From Pseudomonas synxantha BG33R (GTDB lineage Bacteria > Pseudomonadota > Gammaproteobacteria > Pseudomonadales > Pseudomonadaceae): DNA of 64,000 nt. Made by a program: the position numbers and the translations under genes. Below, piece after piece: positions 35,710-44,202 of the stretch. The stretch covers positions 2,590,936 through 2,654,935 of the forward strand of contig NZ_CM001514.1 of NCBI RefSeq assembly GCF_000263715.2, given 5' to 3'. Positions within the stretch are counted from its first letter, which is position 1; every line of letters begins with the position of its first letter. The notes under the pieces are model-generated. The model had not been told where the DNA came from. It saw nothing but the letters and a program-made list of their open reading frames with translations, and searched no databases.

Positions 35710-36882
35710 TCAACCCCCGCTGCTGCTGGCGGGACCGATCAACAGGTGATCGCCTTCGTCCAGGCCATCCAACACTTCAACTCGCAGGCGGTCACTGATA
35801 CCCAGCTGTACTTCTCGCTTCTGGATGGCACCGTTTTTGGTCACGACCCGCGCGATCTGCTTGTCGCTGCCTTGGCTGCCGAGCAGCGCTGCGACCGGGA
35901 TGGTGAGAGCGTCCTTGACCTGGCTGGCTACGAAAAACACCTGGGTGGTCATTTCGGCCATCAGTGCATTGTCAGTGTTGTCCACATCCAGCAGTACGGT
36001 GTACAGCACTACGCGGCCACTACCGGTTTTGCTCGTGCTACTGGGGCTGCCACTGCCCTGGCTGGTTTCATTCAGCGGCTTGGGCGGTATCGGCAGAATC
36101 TGGCGCACGGTGCTGCTCCAGCGCCGGTTGCCGCCGGCGAGGGTAGTGAAATAGGCGCTCATGCCCGGTTTGACGTGGCCGATATCGGCTTCGGACACTT
36201 CGGCCCATACGGTCATCGGTGACAATTTGGCGATGCGCAGGATCAACGGCGTTTGTTGTTGGGCGTTGAGGGTTTGGCCGACTCGCGCATCTACCGCCAC
36301 CACGGTGCCGCTCATGGGCGCGTAAATCCGCGTATAGCCCAGTTCGGCCTCGTCACTGCGCAGGCTGGCCTGGGCTTGGCGGATCTGTGCCTGGAACATA
36401 TCGACACGTGCTTGGGTGGCACTCAGTTCGGCTTTGGCGGTTTGCACATCTTCTTCGCGGGTGGCGTTGCCTGCAACCAAGCGTTGCTGGCGCTGGTATT
36501 TCTGGCGTGCGAGTTCGTGCTGGGCTTTCTGTTCCTGCAACTGCGCCTTGAGGTTTTCAATGGAATAGCGGCTGGCGTCGAGCTTGGCCTGTTGCGTGGC
36601 GGGATCGATTTCCACCAGCAGATCGCCTTCCTTGACTTGATCACCAGCCTCCACATGGATCTTGCGAATCTGTCCGGACGCCTGGGCACCCACGTCCACA
36701 TAACGGCGCGGTTGCAGGGTGCCCAGTGACGTAACGCTATTTTCAATGTCGCCGCGGGTTACGGTGACCGTGGGTAGGCTGTCGCGTCCCGACGGCAGCA
36801 CTTGCCAGGCAGCCACCACAAGGATGGGGAGCAGGCACGCCAGCACAAGCAGGGCGCGTCGGGCAGGTCGAGGGCGTTTCAT
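35710..36882 (-). CDS. pvdR: periplasmic adaptor PvdR (MacA family)
   Basis: Membrane-fusion protein of 390 residues. An N-terminal anchor ([22 protein letters not shown]) precedes the barrel/lipoyl halves [40 protein letters not shown] and [22 protein letters not shown], around a coiled-coil hairpin (about residues 100-180). It links PvdT to OpmQ. A perfect PvdS promoter element lies 55 bp upstream, so the pump genes form one iron-starvation transcript. Confidence 0.9.
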   Translation of the reverse strand: MKRPRPARRALLVLACLLPILVVAAWQVLPSGRDSLPTVTVTRGDIENSVTSLGTLQPRRYVDVGAQASGQIRKIHVEAGDQVKEGDLLVEIDPATQQAKLDASRYSIENLKAQLQEQKAQHELARQKYQRQQRLVAGNATREEDVQTAKAELSATQARVDMFQAQIRQAQASLRSDEAELGYTRIYAPMSGTVVAVDARVGQTLNAQQQTPLILRIAKLSPMTVWAEVSEADIGHVKPGMSAYFTTLAGGNRRWSSTVRQILPIPPKPLNETSQGSGSPSSTSKTGSGRVVLYTVLLDVDNTDNALMAEMTTQVFFVASQVKDALTIPVAALLGSQGSDKQIARVVTKNGAIQKREVQLGISDRLRVEVLDGLDEGDHLLIGPASSSGG

Positions 36883-36936
36883 GTCTTGGTTCCAGCCAGG
36901 AGGTGTTGACCGCAGGAGCGGGGAGTTGACAGTTAT

Positions 36937-36960
36937 ACGAGAAAAAAGCTCGGGAATTTA
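36937..36960 (-). promoter_or_regulatory. PvdS-dependent iron-starvation promoter of pvdRT-opmQ
   Basis: Read on the minus strand, TAAAT (36960-36956), 16 bases, then CGT (36939-36937): an exact TAAAT-N16-CGT iron-starvation box, the promoter signature of the sigma factor PvdS. It faces pvdR. Confidence 0.88.
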
Positions 36961-37037
36961 GGTTGTTACACATGTGGTAACAGCTCGTGCGACGAAAAAA
37001 AATGCACCGTTGGTGCAAGACTCCTTTAAAAGTAGAT

Positions 37038-37056
37038 GAGAATTACTATAAATTGC
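37038..37056. promoter_or_regulatory. candidate Fur box before fpvI
   Basis: GAGAATTACTATAAATTGC agrees with the 19-bp Fur consensus at 11 positions. It lies about 80 bp before the fpvI ATG in an AT-rich patch. FpvI is Fur-controlled in P. aeruginosa, which makes the site plausible. Confidence 0.45.
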
Positions 37057-37137
37057 ACACACTCAAACTGCCATCATCGATGGGCTCGCTCCTAACGGGC
37101 TGGGATCGTTAGCACCACGGCCACGGGGCCAGGAGTC

Positions 37138-37620
37138 ATGTTGGAAAACTACTATCGCGAGCTGGTGTGTTTCCTGAACGCCAAGCTGGGCAACCGTCAG
37201 GTGGCCGAAGATGTGGTGCATGACGCTTATGTTCGGGTGCTGGAGCGTTCCAGCGACATCCCGATCGAACAGCCCCGCGCCTTCCTGTACCGCACGGCCT
37301 TGAACCTGGTGATCGACGGCCACCGGCGCAACGCCTTGCGTCAGTCCGAGCCTCTTGAGGTGCTGGACAGCGAAGAGCGCTTCGCCCCCTGTTCACCCCA
37401 CGCCAGTCATGACCACAACCAGCGCCTGGAGATGCTTGAGCGCGCCCTGGCCGAGTTGCCGGCGGCGTGTCGCGACAGTTTCCTGCTGCGCAAGCTCGAG
37501 GGCCTGTCCCATGTGCAAATCGCCGAGCGCCTGGGGATTTCCCGCAGCCTGGTGGAAAAACACATCGTCAACGCCATGAAGCATTGCCGGGTGCGTATGC
37601 GTGAGTGGGAAGCGCACTGA
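37138..37620 (+). CDS. fpvI: ECF sigma factor FpvI
   Basis: Extracytoplasmic-function sigma-70 factor of 160 residues that would drive transcription of the ferripyoverdine receptor gene. Region 2 covers YYRELVCFLNAKLGNRQVAEDVVHDAYVRVLER and PRAFLYRTALNLVIDGHRR. Region 4 covers LERALAELPAACRDSFLLRKLEGLSHVQIAERLGISRSLVEKHI. AGGAG precedes the ATG. The length and position between pvdA and pvdR equal P. aeruginosa fpvI. The anti-sigma gene fpvR, which in P. aeruginosa follows in this gap, is absent here. PvdS is the alternative identity but is longer and not located here. Confidence 0.85.
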   Translation: MLENYYRELVCFLNAKLGNRQVAEDVVHDAYVRVLERSSDIPIEQPRAFLYRTALNLVIDGHRRNALRQSEPLEVLDSEERFAPCSPHASHDHNQRLEMLERALAELPAACRDSFLLRKLEGLSHVQIAERLGISRSLVEKHIVNAMKHCRVRMREWEAH

Positions 37621-37632
37621 TCGCCAGTTGGT

Positions 37633-37656
37633 TAAATTTTATTTCACTGTCCTCGT
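37633..37656 (+). promoter_or_regulatory. PvdS-dependent iron-starvation promoter of pvdA
   Basis: TAAAT at 37633-37637, 16 bases, CGT at 37654-37656: an exact iron-starvation box facing pvdA, whose ATG is 84 bp downstream. It starts 13 bp after the fpvI stop, giving pvdA its own promoter. Confidence 0.9.
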
Positions 37657-37739
37657 TTCCTATCAACACACGGCCTGTTGTTCAGGCCATGAAGGTATTC
37701 CCGCCCCACCGCCAAGGGGCTTATCCAGAGGACACTGGA

Positions 37740-39077
37740 ATGACACAGGCAATTGCTTCGCCCGCGGTTCACGACCTGATCGGTATTGGCTTCGGCCCTT
37801 CGAACCTGGCGCTGGCCATCGCCCTGCAGGAGCGTGAAAAGGCCCAGGGCAAGCTGGACGTGCTGTTTCTCGACAAACAAGCCGACTACCGCTGGCACGG
37901 CAATACCCTGGTGACCCAGAGCGAACTGCAGATCTCCTTCCTCAAGGACCTGGTGACCCTGCGCAACCCCACAAGCCCGTACTCCTTCGTCAATTACCTC
38001 AAGGCTCACGATCGCCTGGTGGACTTCATCAACCTGGGCACCTTCTACCCCTGCCGCATGGAGTACAACGACTACCTGCGCTGGGTGGCCGGGCAGTTCC
38101 AGGCCCAGGCCAACTACGGTGAGGAAGTGCTGGCCATCGAACCGATCCTGCATCAGCAGCAGGTGGAGGCCTTGCGCGTCATTTCCCGCGATGCCCAGGG
38201 CGAGCAGCATGTGCGTACCACCCGCTCGGTGGTGGTCAGCGCCGGCGGCACTGCGCGCATCCCCGAAGCGTTCAAGGCGCTCAAGGGTGACAGCCGCGTG
38301 TTCCACCATTCCCAGTATCTGGAGCGCATGGCGAGCCAGCCTTGCGTGGATGGCAAGGCCATGCGCATCGCGGTGATCGGCGGCGGCCAAAGCGCGGCCG
38401 AAGCCTTTATCGACCTCAATGACAGCTTCCCATCGTTGCAGGTCGATATGATCCTGCGCGGCTCGGCGCTCAAGCCGGCCGATGACAGCCCGTTCGTCAA
38501 CGAAGTGTTCTCGCCCGCGTTTACCGACCTGGTGTTCCAGCAAGTGGGGGCCGAACGCGAGCGTTTGGTCGCCGAGTACCAGAACACCAACTATTCGGTG
38601 GTGGACCTGGACCTTATCGAGCGCATCTACGGGATTTTCTACCGTCAGAAAGTCTCCGGCATCGCCCGCCAGGCGTTCCGCACCATGACCGTGGTGGAGA
38701 AGGCCACGCCCGGGCCGCTGGGTATCGAACTGGTATTGCGCAACAACGCCACGGGCGAAACCAGTGTCAACCACTACGACGCCGTGATCCTCGCCACCGG
38801 CTATGAGCGCCAGATGCACCGCGAACTGTTGGCGCCGCTGCAAGCCTACATGGGCGACTTCGAAGTGGCCCGCGACTACCGCATCGTCACCGACGAGCGC
38901 TGCAAGGCGGGTATCTACATCCAGGGCTTCAGCCAGGCCAGCCATGGCTTGAGCGATACCTTGCTGTCGGTGCTGCCGATTCGCGCGGATGAGATTGCGG
39001 CATCGTTGTATGCCAACGATCGAAACCGTGACAAGGGCCGTTCGGTGCAGGACCTGCTCCTGGCCACTGCCAGCTGA
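37740..39077 (+). CDS. pvdA: L-ornithine N5-monooxygenase PvdA
   Basis: FAD- and NADPH-dependent enzyme that hydroxylates L-ornithine at N5, the first step toward the hydroxamate groups of pyoverdine; 445 residues. FAD motif: IGIGFGPSNLALAIAL. NADPH motif: IAVIGGGQSAAEAFI. Late motif: DAVILATGYERQ. Also typical are WHGNTLVTQSELQISFLKDL and DSPFVNEVFSPAF. The ATG follows CAGAGGACACTGGA. Upstream in-frame ATGs lie inside the promoter and are rejected. Confidence 0.95.
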   Translation: MTQAIASPAVHDLIGIGFGPSNLALAIALQEREKAQGKLDVLFLDKQADYRWHGNTLVTQSELQISFLKDLVTLRNPTSPYSFVNYLKAHDRLVDFINLGTFYPCRMEYNDYLRWVAGQFQAQANYGEEVLAIEPILHQQQVEALRVISRDAQGEQHVRTTRSVVVSAGGTARIPEAFKALKGDSRVFHHSQYLERMASQPCVDGKAMRIAVIGGGQSAAEAFIDLNDSFPSLQVDMILRGSALKPADDSPFVNEVFSPAFTDLVFQQVGAERERLVAEYQNTNYSVVDLDLIERIYGIFYRQKVSGIARQAFRTMTVVEKATPGPLGIELVLRNNATGETSVNHYDAVILATGYERQMHRELLAPLQAYMGDFEVARDYRIVTDERCKAGIYIQGFSQASHGLSDTLLSVLPIRADEIAASLYANDRNRDKGRSVQDLLLATAS

Positions 39078-39123
39078 CCTGCCCCTCCTACAGACGGCAC
39101 TTGTGACAACGTGCGGCTATTGG

Positions 39124-39143
39124 TACTGTACAAAAAACCAGTA
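39124..39143. promoter_or_regulatory. LexA (SOS) box before the radical SAM operon
   Basis: TACTGT-ACAAAAAA-CCAGTA matches TACTGT-N8-ACAGTA at all but one arm position and satisfies CTG-N10-CAG. The centre is A-rich as in true SOS boxes. It ends 13 bp before the ATG of the radical SAM gene, a position that would block initiation. Confidence 0.75.
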
Positions 39144-39156
39144 TCGGTAGCCCGCC

Positions 39157-40377
39157 ATGCAGTTGATCGAAAAACTCAGCATCCTCGCCGACGCCGCCAA
39201 GTACGACGCGTCGTGCGCCAGCAGCGGCGCGCCCAAGCGCAGCTCCGAGGGCAAGGCGGGGTTGGGTTCCACCGACGGCATGGGCATCTGCCACAGCTAC
39301 ACGCCCGATGGCCGTTGCGTGTCGCTGCTCAAGGTGTTGCTCACCAACTTCTGCCTCTACGACTGCCAGTATTGCGTCAACCGCCGTTCCAGCGACGTGC
39401 CCCGTGCGCGTTTCAGCCCGGAAGAGGTGGTCACCCTGACCCTGGATTTCTACAAGCGCAATTGCGTCAGCGGGCTGTTTCTCAGCTCCGGCATCATCCG
39501 TTCGTCGGACTACACCATGGAGCAATTGGTGCGGGTCGCCAAACTGCTGCGCGAAGAGCATGACTTTCGCGGCTATATCCACCTCAAGACCATTCCCGAT
39601 GCGGATCCTGCATTGATTGCCGAGGCTGGTCGTTATGCCGATCGCCTGAGCGTGAATATCGAACTGCCCACCGAGGCCAGCCTGCAGACCCTGGCGCCGG
39701 AGAAGCAGATTGTGTCGATCAAGCAGGCGATGCAGACCATCTACACCGGCGAGCAGACGGTGTTCAACGAGCCTCGCGCCCCGCGTTTCGCCCCGGCCGG
39801 GCAGAGCACGCAGATGATCGTCGGCGCCGACGACACTGATGACAGCACCATCCTCCACGGTGCCGAGGCGTTGTATGGCAATTTCAAGCTGCGGCGAGTG
39901 TACTACTCGGCGTTCAGTCCCATCCCCAACAGCCCGAAAAGCGTGCCCCTGGCCGCGCCGCCGTTGATGCGCGAGCACCGCTTGTACCAGGCCGATTTCC
40001 TGCTGCGCAGCTACGGTTTCAGCGCCAGGGAGCTGTTTGCCGGCCCCGGCCACCTGGCCCTGGATATCGACCCCAAGCTGGCCTGGGCCCTGGAGCATCG
40101 CGAAGTGTTCCCTCTGGACCTGAACCGCGCAGAGCCCACCCTGATTGCGCGCATCCCCGGTATTGGCCTGCGCACCACCCAACGCCTGGTGGATCTGCGC
40201 CGCGAGCGCAAGATCCGCTTCGAAGACCTGGCGCGTATGCGCTGCGTACTGGCCAAGGCCAAACCGTTCTTCATCACCAGTGACTACCACCCGCAACAGG
40301 CCGACAGCACAAGCGTGTTGCTGCGCGAGCAATTGCGCGACCGTCCGCAACCGCAACAGATGGGGTTGTGGGGATGA
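39157..40377 (+). CDS. putative DNA modification/repair radical SAM protein
   Basis: Radical SAM enzyme of 406 residues (the group annotated TIGR03916). The 4Fe-4S motif is C66-x3-C70-x2-C73 (NFCLYDCQYCVNRRSS). The N-terminus KLSILADAAKYDASCASSG and GICHSYTPDGRCVSLLKVLLTN are family blocks. The C-terminus has a helix-hairpin-helix DNA-binding element, ARIPGIGLRTTQRLVDLRRERKIRFEDLARMR. The chemistry is unknown, but association with DNA metabolism is widely noted. It overlaps the next gene by four bases, and an SOS-type box directly precedes it. Confidence 0.9.
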   Translation: MQLIEKLSILADAAKYDASCASSGAPKRSSEGKAGLGSTDGMGICHSYTPDGRCVSLLKVLLTNFCLYDCQYCVNRRSSDVPRARFSPEEVVTLTLDFYKRNCVSGLFLSSGIIRSSDYTMEQLVRVAKLLREEHDFRGYIHLKTIPDADPALIAEAGRYADRLSVNIELPTEASLQTLAPEKQIVSIKQAMQTIYTGEQTVFNEPRAPRFAPAGQSTQMIVGADDTDDSTILHGAEALYGNFKLRRVYYSAFSPIPNSPKSVPLAAPPLMREHRLYQADFLLRSYGFSARELFAGPGHLALDIDPKLAWALEHREVFPLDLNRAEPTLIARIPGIGLRTTQRLVDLRRERKIRFEDLARMRCVLAKAKPFFITSDYHPQQADSTSVLLREQLRDRPQPQQMGLWG

Positions 40378-41255
40378 TCAGCCTGGAATGCGACAACCTG
40401 TTCAGTACTTGGCGCGAACAGGCGCGCTGGCTGCTCAGCCATCAGGTCGACCCCAGCCAGGTGAGCTGGGGCGAGGCACAAGCAGCTGACCTGTTCGCTA
40501 CCGATGAGCCGATCCCGCCAGGGTTGGGGCCGTTCCAGGCACGCATTCCCAAGGCGCTGTTGGAGTTGCTGGAGTCTGCCGCCTGTTATCACGGTGATCA
40601 ACGCTGGAGCCTGCTGTATGAAGTGCTGTGGCGGGTCAGCCACGGTGATCGCACCGCGATGCTGGCGGGGGACAAGCTGGGCAGCGAGTTGCAGCGACGC
40701 ATCAAGCAAGTCAGCCGCGAGGCCCATCACCTGCATGCGTTTGTGCGCTTTATTGCCCTGCCGGCCGAGGCGGGGCCCGAACTTCCTGAATACGTGGCCT
40801 GGCATGAACCGGCCCATGACATTCTCAAAAGTGCCAGCCAGCACTTTGTCGGGCGCATGGGCCGCCATCGGTGGATGATCGCGACGCCCCTGGACGGGGT
40901 GTATTACGACGGCGAGCAGTTGGTTCACCAACGCCGCTGCCCCGAGGCGTGGCAGCAACTGGCGCAAAATGTCGAAGACCCCCACAGCGCCATGTGGCTG
41001 ACCTACTACAGTCACATCTTCAACCCGGCGCGGCTGAATCCCAAGGTGATGGAAGGGCACTTGCCCAGTCGGTTCTGGAAAAATTTGCCGGAGGGCAAGT
41101 TGATCCCGGGGCTGATCAGCGAGGCGCGTACGGGCAAGCAGAAGGATGGGCAGGCGAAGCTGGTGGGGGCCAAGCCAGGCAAAAGAATTGCAAACCCGGT
41201 CAATGTGGGAGCTGGCTTGCCTGCGATAGCGGTCGACCAGTCAGATGTGGGGTGA
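40374..41255 (+). CDS. TIGR03915/DUF4130-family DNA metabolism protein
   Basis: Partner of the radical SAM protein, 293 residues, start coupled as ATGA to the previous stop. Family blocks are YHGDQRWSLLYEVLWRVSHGD, VSREAHHLHAFVRF, YVAWHEPAHDILKSASQHFVGRMGRHRWMIATPLDGVYYDG and WLTYYSHIFNPARLNPKVM. In other bacteria the same domain is fused to a uracil-DNA-glycosylase-like domain, which suggests a role with damaged DNA. The last 17 or so residues (from 41202) are encoded by a REP sequence, so the native stop has been lost and the tail is acquired. Confidence 0.87.
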   Translation: MISLECDNLFSTWREQARWLLSHQVDPSQVSWGEAQAADLFATDEPIPPGLGPFQARIPKALLELLESAACYHGDQRWSLLYEVLWRVSHGDRTAMLAGDKLGSELQRRIKQVSREAHHLHAFVRFIALPAEAGPELPEYVAWHEPAHDILKSASQHFVGRMGRHRWMIATPLDGVYYDGEQLVHQRRCPEAWQQLAQNVEDPHSAMWLTYYSHIFNPARLNPKVMEGHLPSRFWKNLPEGKLIPGLISEARTGKQKDGQAKLVGAKPGKRIANPVNVGAGLPAIAVDQSDVG

Positions 41256-41294
41256 CTGATGCACCGCTATCGCAGGCAAGCCAGCTCCCACATT
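41202..41294. repeat. REP inverted pair overlapping a gene 3' end
   Basis: AATGTGGGAGCTGGCTTGCC and its complement flank about 53 bp. The left half lies inside the reading frame of the DUF4130-type gene, whose stop at 41253-41255 falls in the spacer. Confidence 0.9.
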
Positions 41295-41322
41295 TGGTTT
41301 TCGCAGCCTGGGGGAGTGGGTA

Positions 41323-41820
41323 TCAGGCCAGTTCGGTGGCGGTGTTCTTGACCACCGCGAGCTCCGGATGCGCCACCAGCTTATCGATGTGCAACTCGTC
41401 ATTGTTCAACCAGATCTCGGTCAGCACCCGATAATGCTCCATATCCCGGCAGCGCATACGCAGGCTGTAGTCGAACGGCCCGCTGATCAACTGGCATTCG
41501 AACACCTGCGGGCAGGCTTTGACGCAGGCTTCGAAGGCCTTTTGCGCCGAGCGCCCGCTCTGGTTGGACAAGGCCACCAGCACCAGCAGCGACAGCCCTG
41601 GTGAGACCATCTGCACATCGATGATCGCCCCATACCCACGGATCACCCCGCGTCGCTCCAACTTGCGCACCCGCTCCAGGCATGGCCTGGGGGTCAGGTG
41701 CACCAGCGACGAGAGTTTTTCATAGGTGATGCGCCCCTGGTGCCTGAGCACGTCGATGATCGCCTCGTCGATGCGATCCAGCGCAGGGGAGGAGTGGGGT
41801 CCGTTGGCCTTGGTATCCAT
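41323..41820 (-). CDS. Lrp/AsnC-family regulator
   Basis: Feast/famine regulator of 165 residues. N-terminal HTH: LDRIDEAIIDVLRHQGRITYEKLSSLVHLTPRPCLERVRKLERRGVIRGYGAIID. The C-terminal RAM domain shows VFECQLISGPFDYSLRMRCRDMEHYRVL. It is the last gene of the basic amino acid transport operon (5 bp after the ATPase stop), so its level follows transporter expression. Arginine, ornithine or citrulline are plausible effectors. Confidence 0.92.
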   Translation of the reverse strand: MDTKANGPHSSPALDRIDEAIIDVLRHQGRITYEKLSSLVHLTPRPCLERVRKLERRGVIRGYGAIIDVQMVSPGLSLLVLVALSNQSGRSAQKAFEACVKACPQVFECQLISGPFDYSLRMRCRDMEHYRVLTEIWLNNDELHIDKLVAHPELAVVKNTATELA

Positions 41821-41824
41821 GAGT

Positions 41825-42655
41825 TCACTTCAAACGGTTGGAAAGAAATTGCTGCAAGCGTTCGCTGTTGGGGTGGTCGAGGATCTCGGCGCCGCCGTGT
41901 TCCTCGACCCGGCCCTGATGCAGGAACAGCACTTGGCTGGACACCTGGCGGGCAAAGCCCATTTCGTGGGTGACCATCAACATGGTACGGCCTTCCTCGG
42001 CCAACGTCTGTATGACTTTGAGCACTTCGCCTACAAGTTCCGGGTCGAGGGCTGAGGTCGGTTCGTCGAACAGGATAATCTCCGGCTCCATCGCCAATGC
42101 CCGCGCAATCGCCACGCGTTGCTGCTGGCCACCCGAGAGGAACGCCGGGTATTGATCCGCCACGCGGCCTGGCAAGCCGACTTTGTCCAGGTACAGGCGC
42201 GCACGTTTTTCCGCCTCGGTGGCGCTCACATTCAGCACCCGGCGCGGGGCCATGGTGATGTTTTCCAGCACCGTCATGTGACTCCACAGGTTGAAGTGCT
42301 GGAACACCATGGCCAGGCGCGTGCGCAGGTTTTGCAGTTGTGCCTGGTGCGGCGCGCGGGAGCCGGCACGGCCTCGCTGCATTTCGATGCTGATGCCGTC
42401 CAGGGTGATGACGCCTGCGTCCGGCTGTTCAAGAAAGTTGATGCAACGCAGCATGGTGCTTTTGCCCGAGCCGCTGGCGCCGATCAGACTGATCACATCG
42501 CCTTGACGGGCATTGAGGGACACACCTTTCAGCACTTCGTGTTCGCCGTAGCGTTTATGAATGCCTTCGACTTGAAGCTTGATGGCGGCGGTTGCAGTTT
42601 CGACAACCGGTACATCCACCGGATAAGCGGCCAGGGCCTGCGCGGACTGATTCAT
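41825..42655 (-). CDS. basic amino acid ABC transporter ATPase (HisP/AotP-like)
   Basis: ATPase of 276 residues: VEGIHKRYGEHEVLKGVSLNA, Walker [41 protein letters not shown], signature [19 protein letters not shown], Walker B IILFDEPTSALDPELV, and MVTHEMGFARQVSSQVLFLHQGRVEEHG. It is typical of histidine/arginine/ornithine importers (WSHMTVLEN). The N-terminal extension of about 25 residues is slightly long. Confidence 0.93.
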   Translation of the reverse strand: MNQSAQALAAYPVDVPVVETATAAIKLQVEGIHKRYGEHEVLKGVSLNARQGDVISLIGASGSGKSTMLRCINFLEQPDAGVITLDGISIEMQRGRAGSRAPHQAQLQNLRTRLAMVFQHFNLWSHMTVLENITMAPRRVLNVSATEAEKRARLYLDKVGLPGRVADQYPAFLSGGQQQRVAIARALAMEPEIILFDEPTSALDPELVGEVLKVIQTLAEEGRTMLMVTHEMGFARQVSSQVLFLHQGRVEEHGGAEILDHPNSERLQQFLSNRLK

Positions 42656-42658
42656 GGG

Positions 42659-43372
42659 TTAGCCTCGGGTAGGAACAAGAAAACGCATCCAGCGACGTTC
42701 GGCCAGCCGAAACAGGCCCACCAGTGCAAAGGACAGCAACATGTAGAGCAGGGCAGCGATACCAAACGCCTGAAAGGTCAGGAAGGTTTCGGCATTCGCA
42801 TCGCGGGCGACCTTGAGGATGTCGGCAACGGTGGCGGTAAACGCCAGTGACGTGGCGTGCAGCATCAGGATCATTTCATTGCTGTAGGCCGGTAATGCGC
42901 GGCGCAATGCGGCGGGTACCACCACGAACAGATTCAGGCGCCAGCCGTGCAGGCCATAGGCGCGTGCCGCTTCGATTTCGCCGTGGGGAATATTGCGGAT
43001 CGCCCCGGCGAAGATTTCCACGGTGTAGGCACAGGTGTTGAGCACAAACGCCAACAAGGTGCAGTTCAGCGCATTGCGGAAAAACTGGTTGAGCAGGGCG
43101 TTGTCCTGCACCACCTCCAGGCTGTACAGCCCGGTGTAGCAGATCAACAGTTGGATATACAGCGGCGTGCCACGGAACAGATAGGTGTAGACCTCCACCG
43201 GCCAGCGCAGCCAGAAATGCTGCGAAACCCTCGCCAGTGCCAGGGGAATCGACAGGCAAAAGCCGAGCACCACCGAGATGATGAACAGCCACAAGGTCAT
43301 GGCGACGCCGGACAAGCCGCTGCCATCGCTGAACAGGTAGGCCAGGCCGTATTGCTGGAACAGTTCGATCAT
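42659..43372 (-). CDS. basic amino acid ABC transporter permease (HisM/AotM-like)
   Basis: Membrane subunit of 237 residues with five spans. The EAA region is PHGEIEAARAYGLHGWRLNLFVVVPAALRRALPAYSNEMILMLHATSLAFTATVAD, and RGTPLYIQLLICYTGLYSL is also characteristic. The start overlaps the stop of the other permease gene (ATGA). It ends three bases before the ATPase start. Confidence 0.93.
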   Translation of the reverse strand: MIELFQQYGLAYLFSDGSGLSGVAMTLWLFIISVVLGFCLSIPLALARVSQHFWLRWPVEVYTYLFRGTPLYIQLLICYTGLYSLEVVQDNALLNQFFRNALNCTLLAFVLNTCAYTVEIFAGAIRNIPHGEIEAARAYGLHGWRLNLFVVVPAALRRALPAYSNEMILMLHATSLAFTATVADILKVARDANAETFLTFQAFGIAALLYMLLSFALVGLFRLAERRWMRFLVPTRG

Positions 43373-44070
43373 CGCGCCATCCCCTTGATGCCCAGGTTAT
43401 AGCGCCGTTCGAGGCGCTTGAAGATGCGGTTGGAGAGGGTAGTGATCAGCAGGTACACCAGCCCCGCGAGGATCAGGAAATACAGTGGCTCGCTGGTGGA
43501 CTTGCCGGCGTTCTGCGCGGCCTTGACCAGGTCTGACAGGCCGATGATCGACACCAGCGCCGTGGACTTGAGCAGCACCAGCCAGTTATTGCCCAGGCCC
43601 GGCAGGGCAAAGCGCATCAGTTGTGGGAACAGCACCAGGTGGAAGCGCTGCCAGCGGCTCAGGCCATAAGCCGTCGCGGCTTCCAACTGGCCCACCGGTA
43701 CGCTGAGGATCGCGCCACGGAAGTTCTCGGTGAAATACGCGCCGTAGATAAAGCCCAGGGTGACCACCCCGGCGGTGAACGGGTCGATTTCAAAGTAGTC
43801 CCAGCCGAATACTTCAGTCAGGTCGTTGAGCCACAGTTGCAGGCTGTAGAAGATCAGCAGGATCAACACCAGGTCCGGCACGCTGCGGATCAGCGTGGTG
43901 TAGAGCGTGGCCGGTACGCGCAGCCATCTGGCGCTGGAGAGTTTGGCGCCGGCGGCGACCAGGCCCAGGGTGAGACTCAGGGCCAGGGCGAGGAAGGCCA
44001 GCTTGAGCGTCATCCAGGCACCCTGGGCCAGCATTGGGCCGTAGCCTTGCAGGTTGAGGAGTTCGTTCAT
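43369..44070 (-). CDS. basic amino acid ABC transporter permease (HisQ/AotQ-like)
   Basis: Membrane subunit of 233 residues. Motifs are YTTLIRSVPDLVLILLIFYSLQLWLNDL and PVGQLEAATAYGLSRWQRFHLVLFPQLMRFALPGLGNNWLVLLKSTALVSIIGLSD (EAA loop). A purine-rich GGAAGGAGA lies before the ATG. It is separated from the binding-protein gene by a 100-bp inverted repeat. Confidence 0.93.
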   Translation of the reverse strand: MNELLNLQGYGPMLAQGAWMTLKLAFLALALSLTLGLVAAGAKLSSARWLRVPATLYTTLIRSVPDLVLILLIFYSLQLWLNDLTEVFGWDYFEIDPFTAGVVTLGFIYGAYFTENFRGAILSVPVGQLEAATAYGLSRWQRFHLVLFPQLMRFALPGLGNNWLVLLKSTALVSIIGLSDLVKAAQNAGKSTSEPLYFLILAGLVYLLITTLSNRIFKRLERRYNLGIKGMAR

Positions 44071-44090
44071 GGGAAGGAGATCTCTTTATA

Positions 44091-44190
44091 TGTAGGAGCG
44101 AGCTTGCTCGCGAAAAACTCAAGGGCGCCGCGTTCATGCTGGCTTAACGCGTTATCGTTGACGCTTTTCGCGAGCAAGCTCGCTCCTACA
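44091..44190. repeat. inverted repeat pair inside the transport operon
   Basis: TGTAGGAGCGAGCTTGCTCG and its inverted copy enclose about 55 bp between the binding-protein stop and the first permease start. This is a second Pseudomonas repeat family (GAGCGAGCTTGCTCGCG), distinct from the GGGAGG type. Its place suits 3' protection of the binding-protein message. Confidence 0.88.
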
Positions 44191-44202
44191 GGGGCGCGGA
44201 CA

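Noticed and set aside
37605..37739. 45-codon upstream extension of pvdA
   Set aside because: It would translate through the PvdS promoter box; the family start is MTQAIASPAVHDLIGIG.
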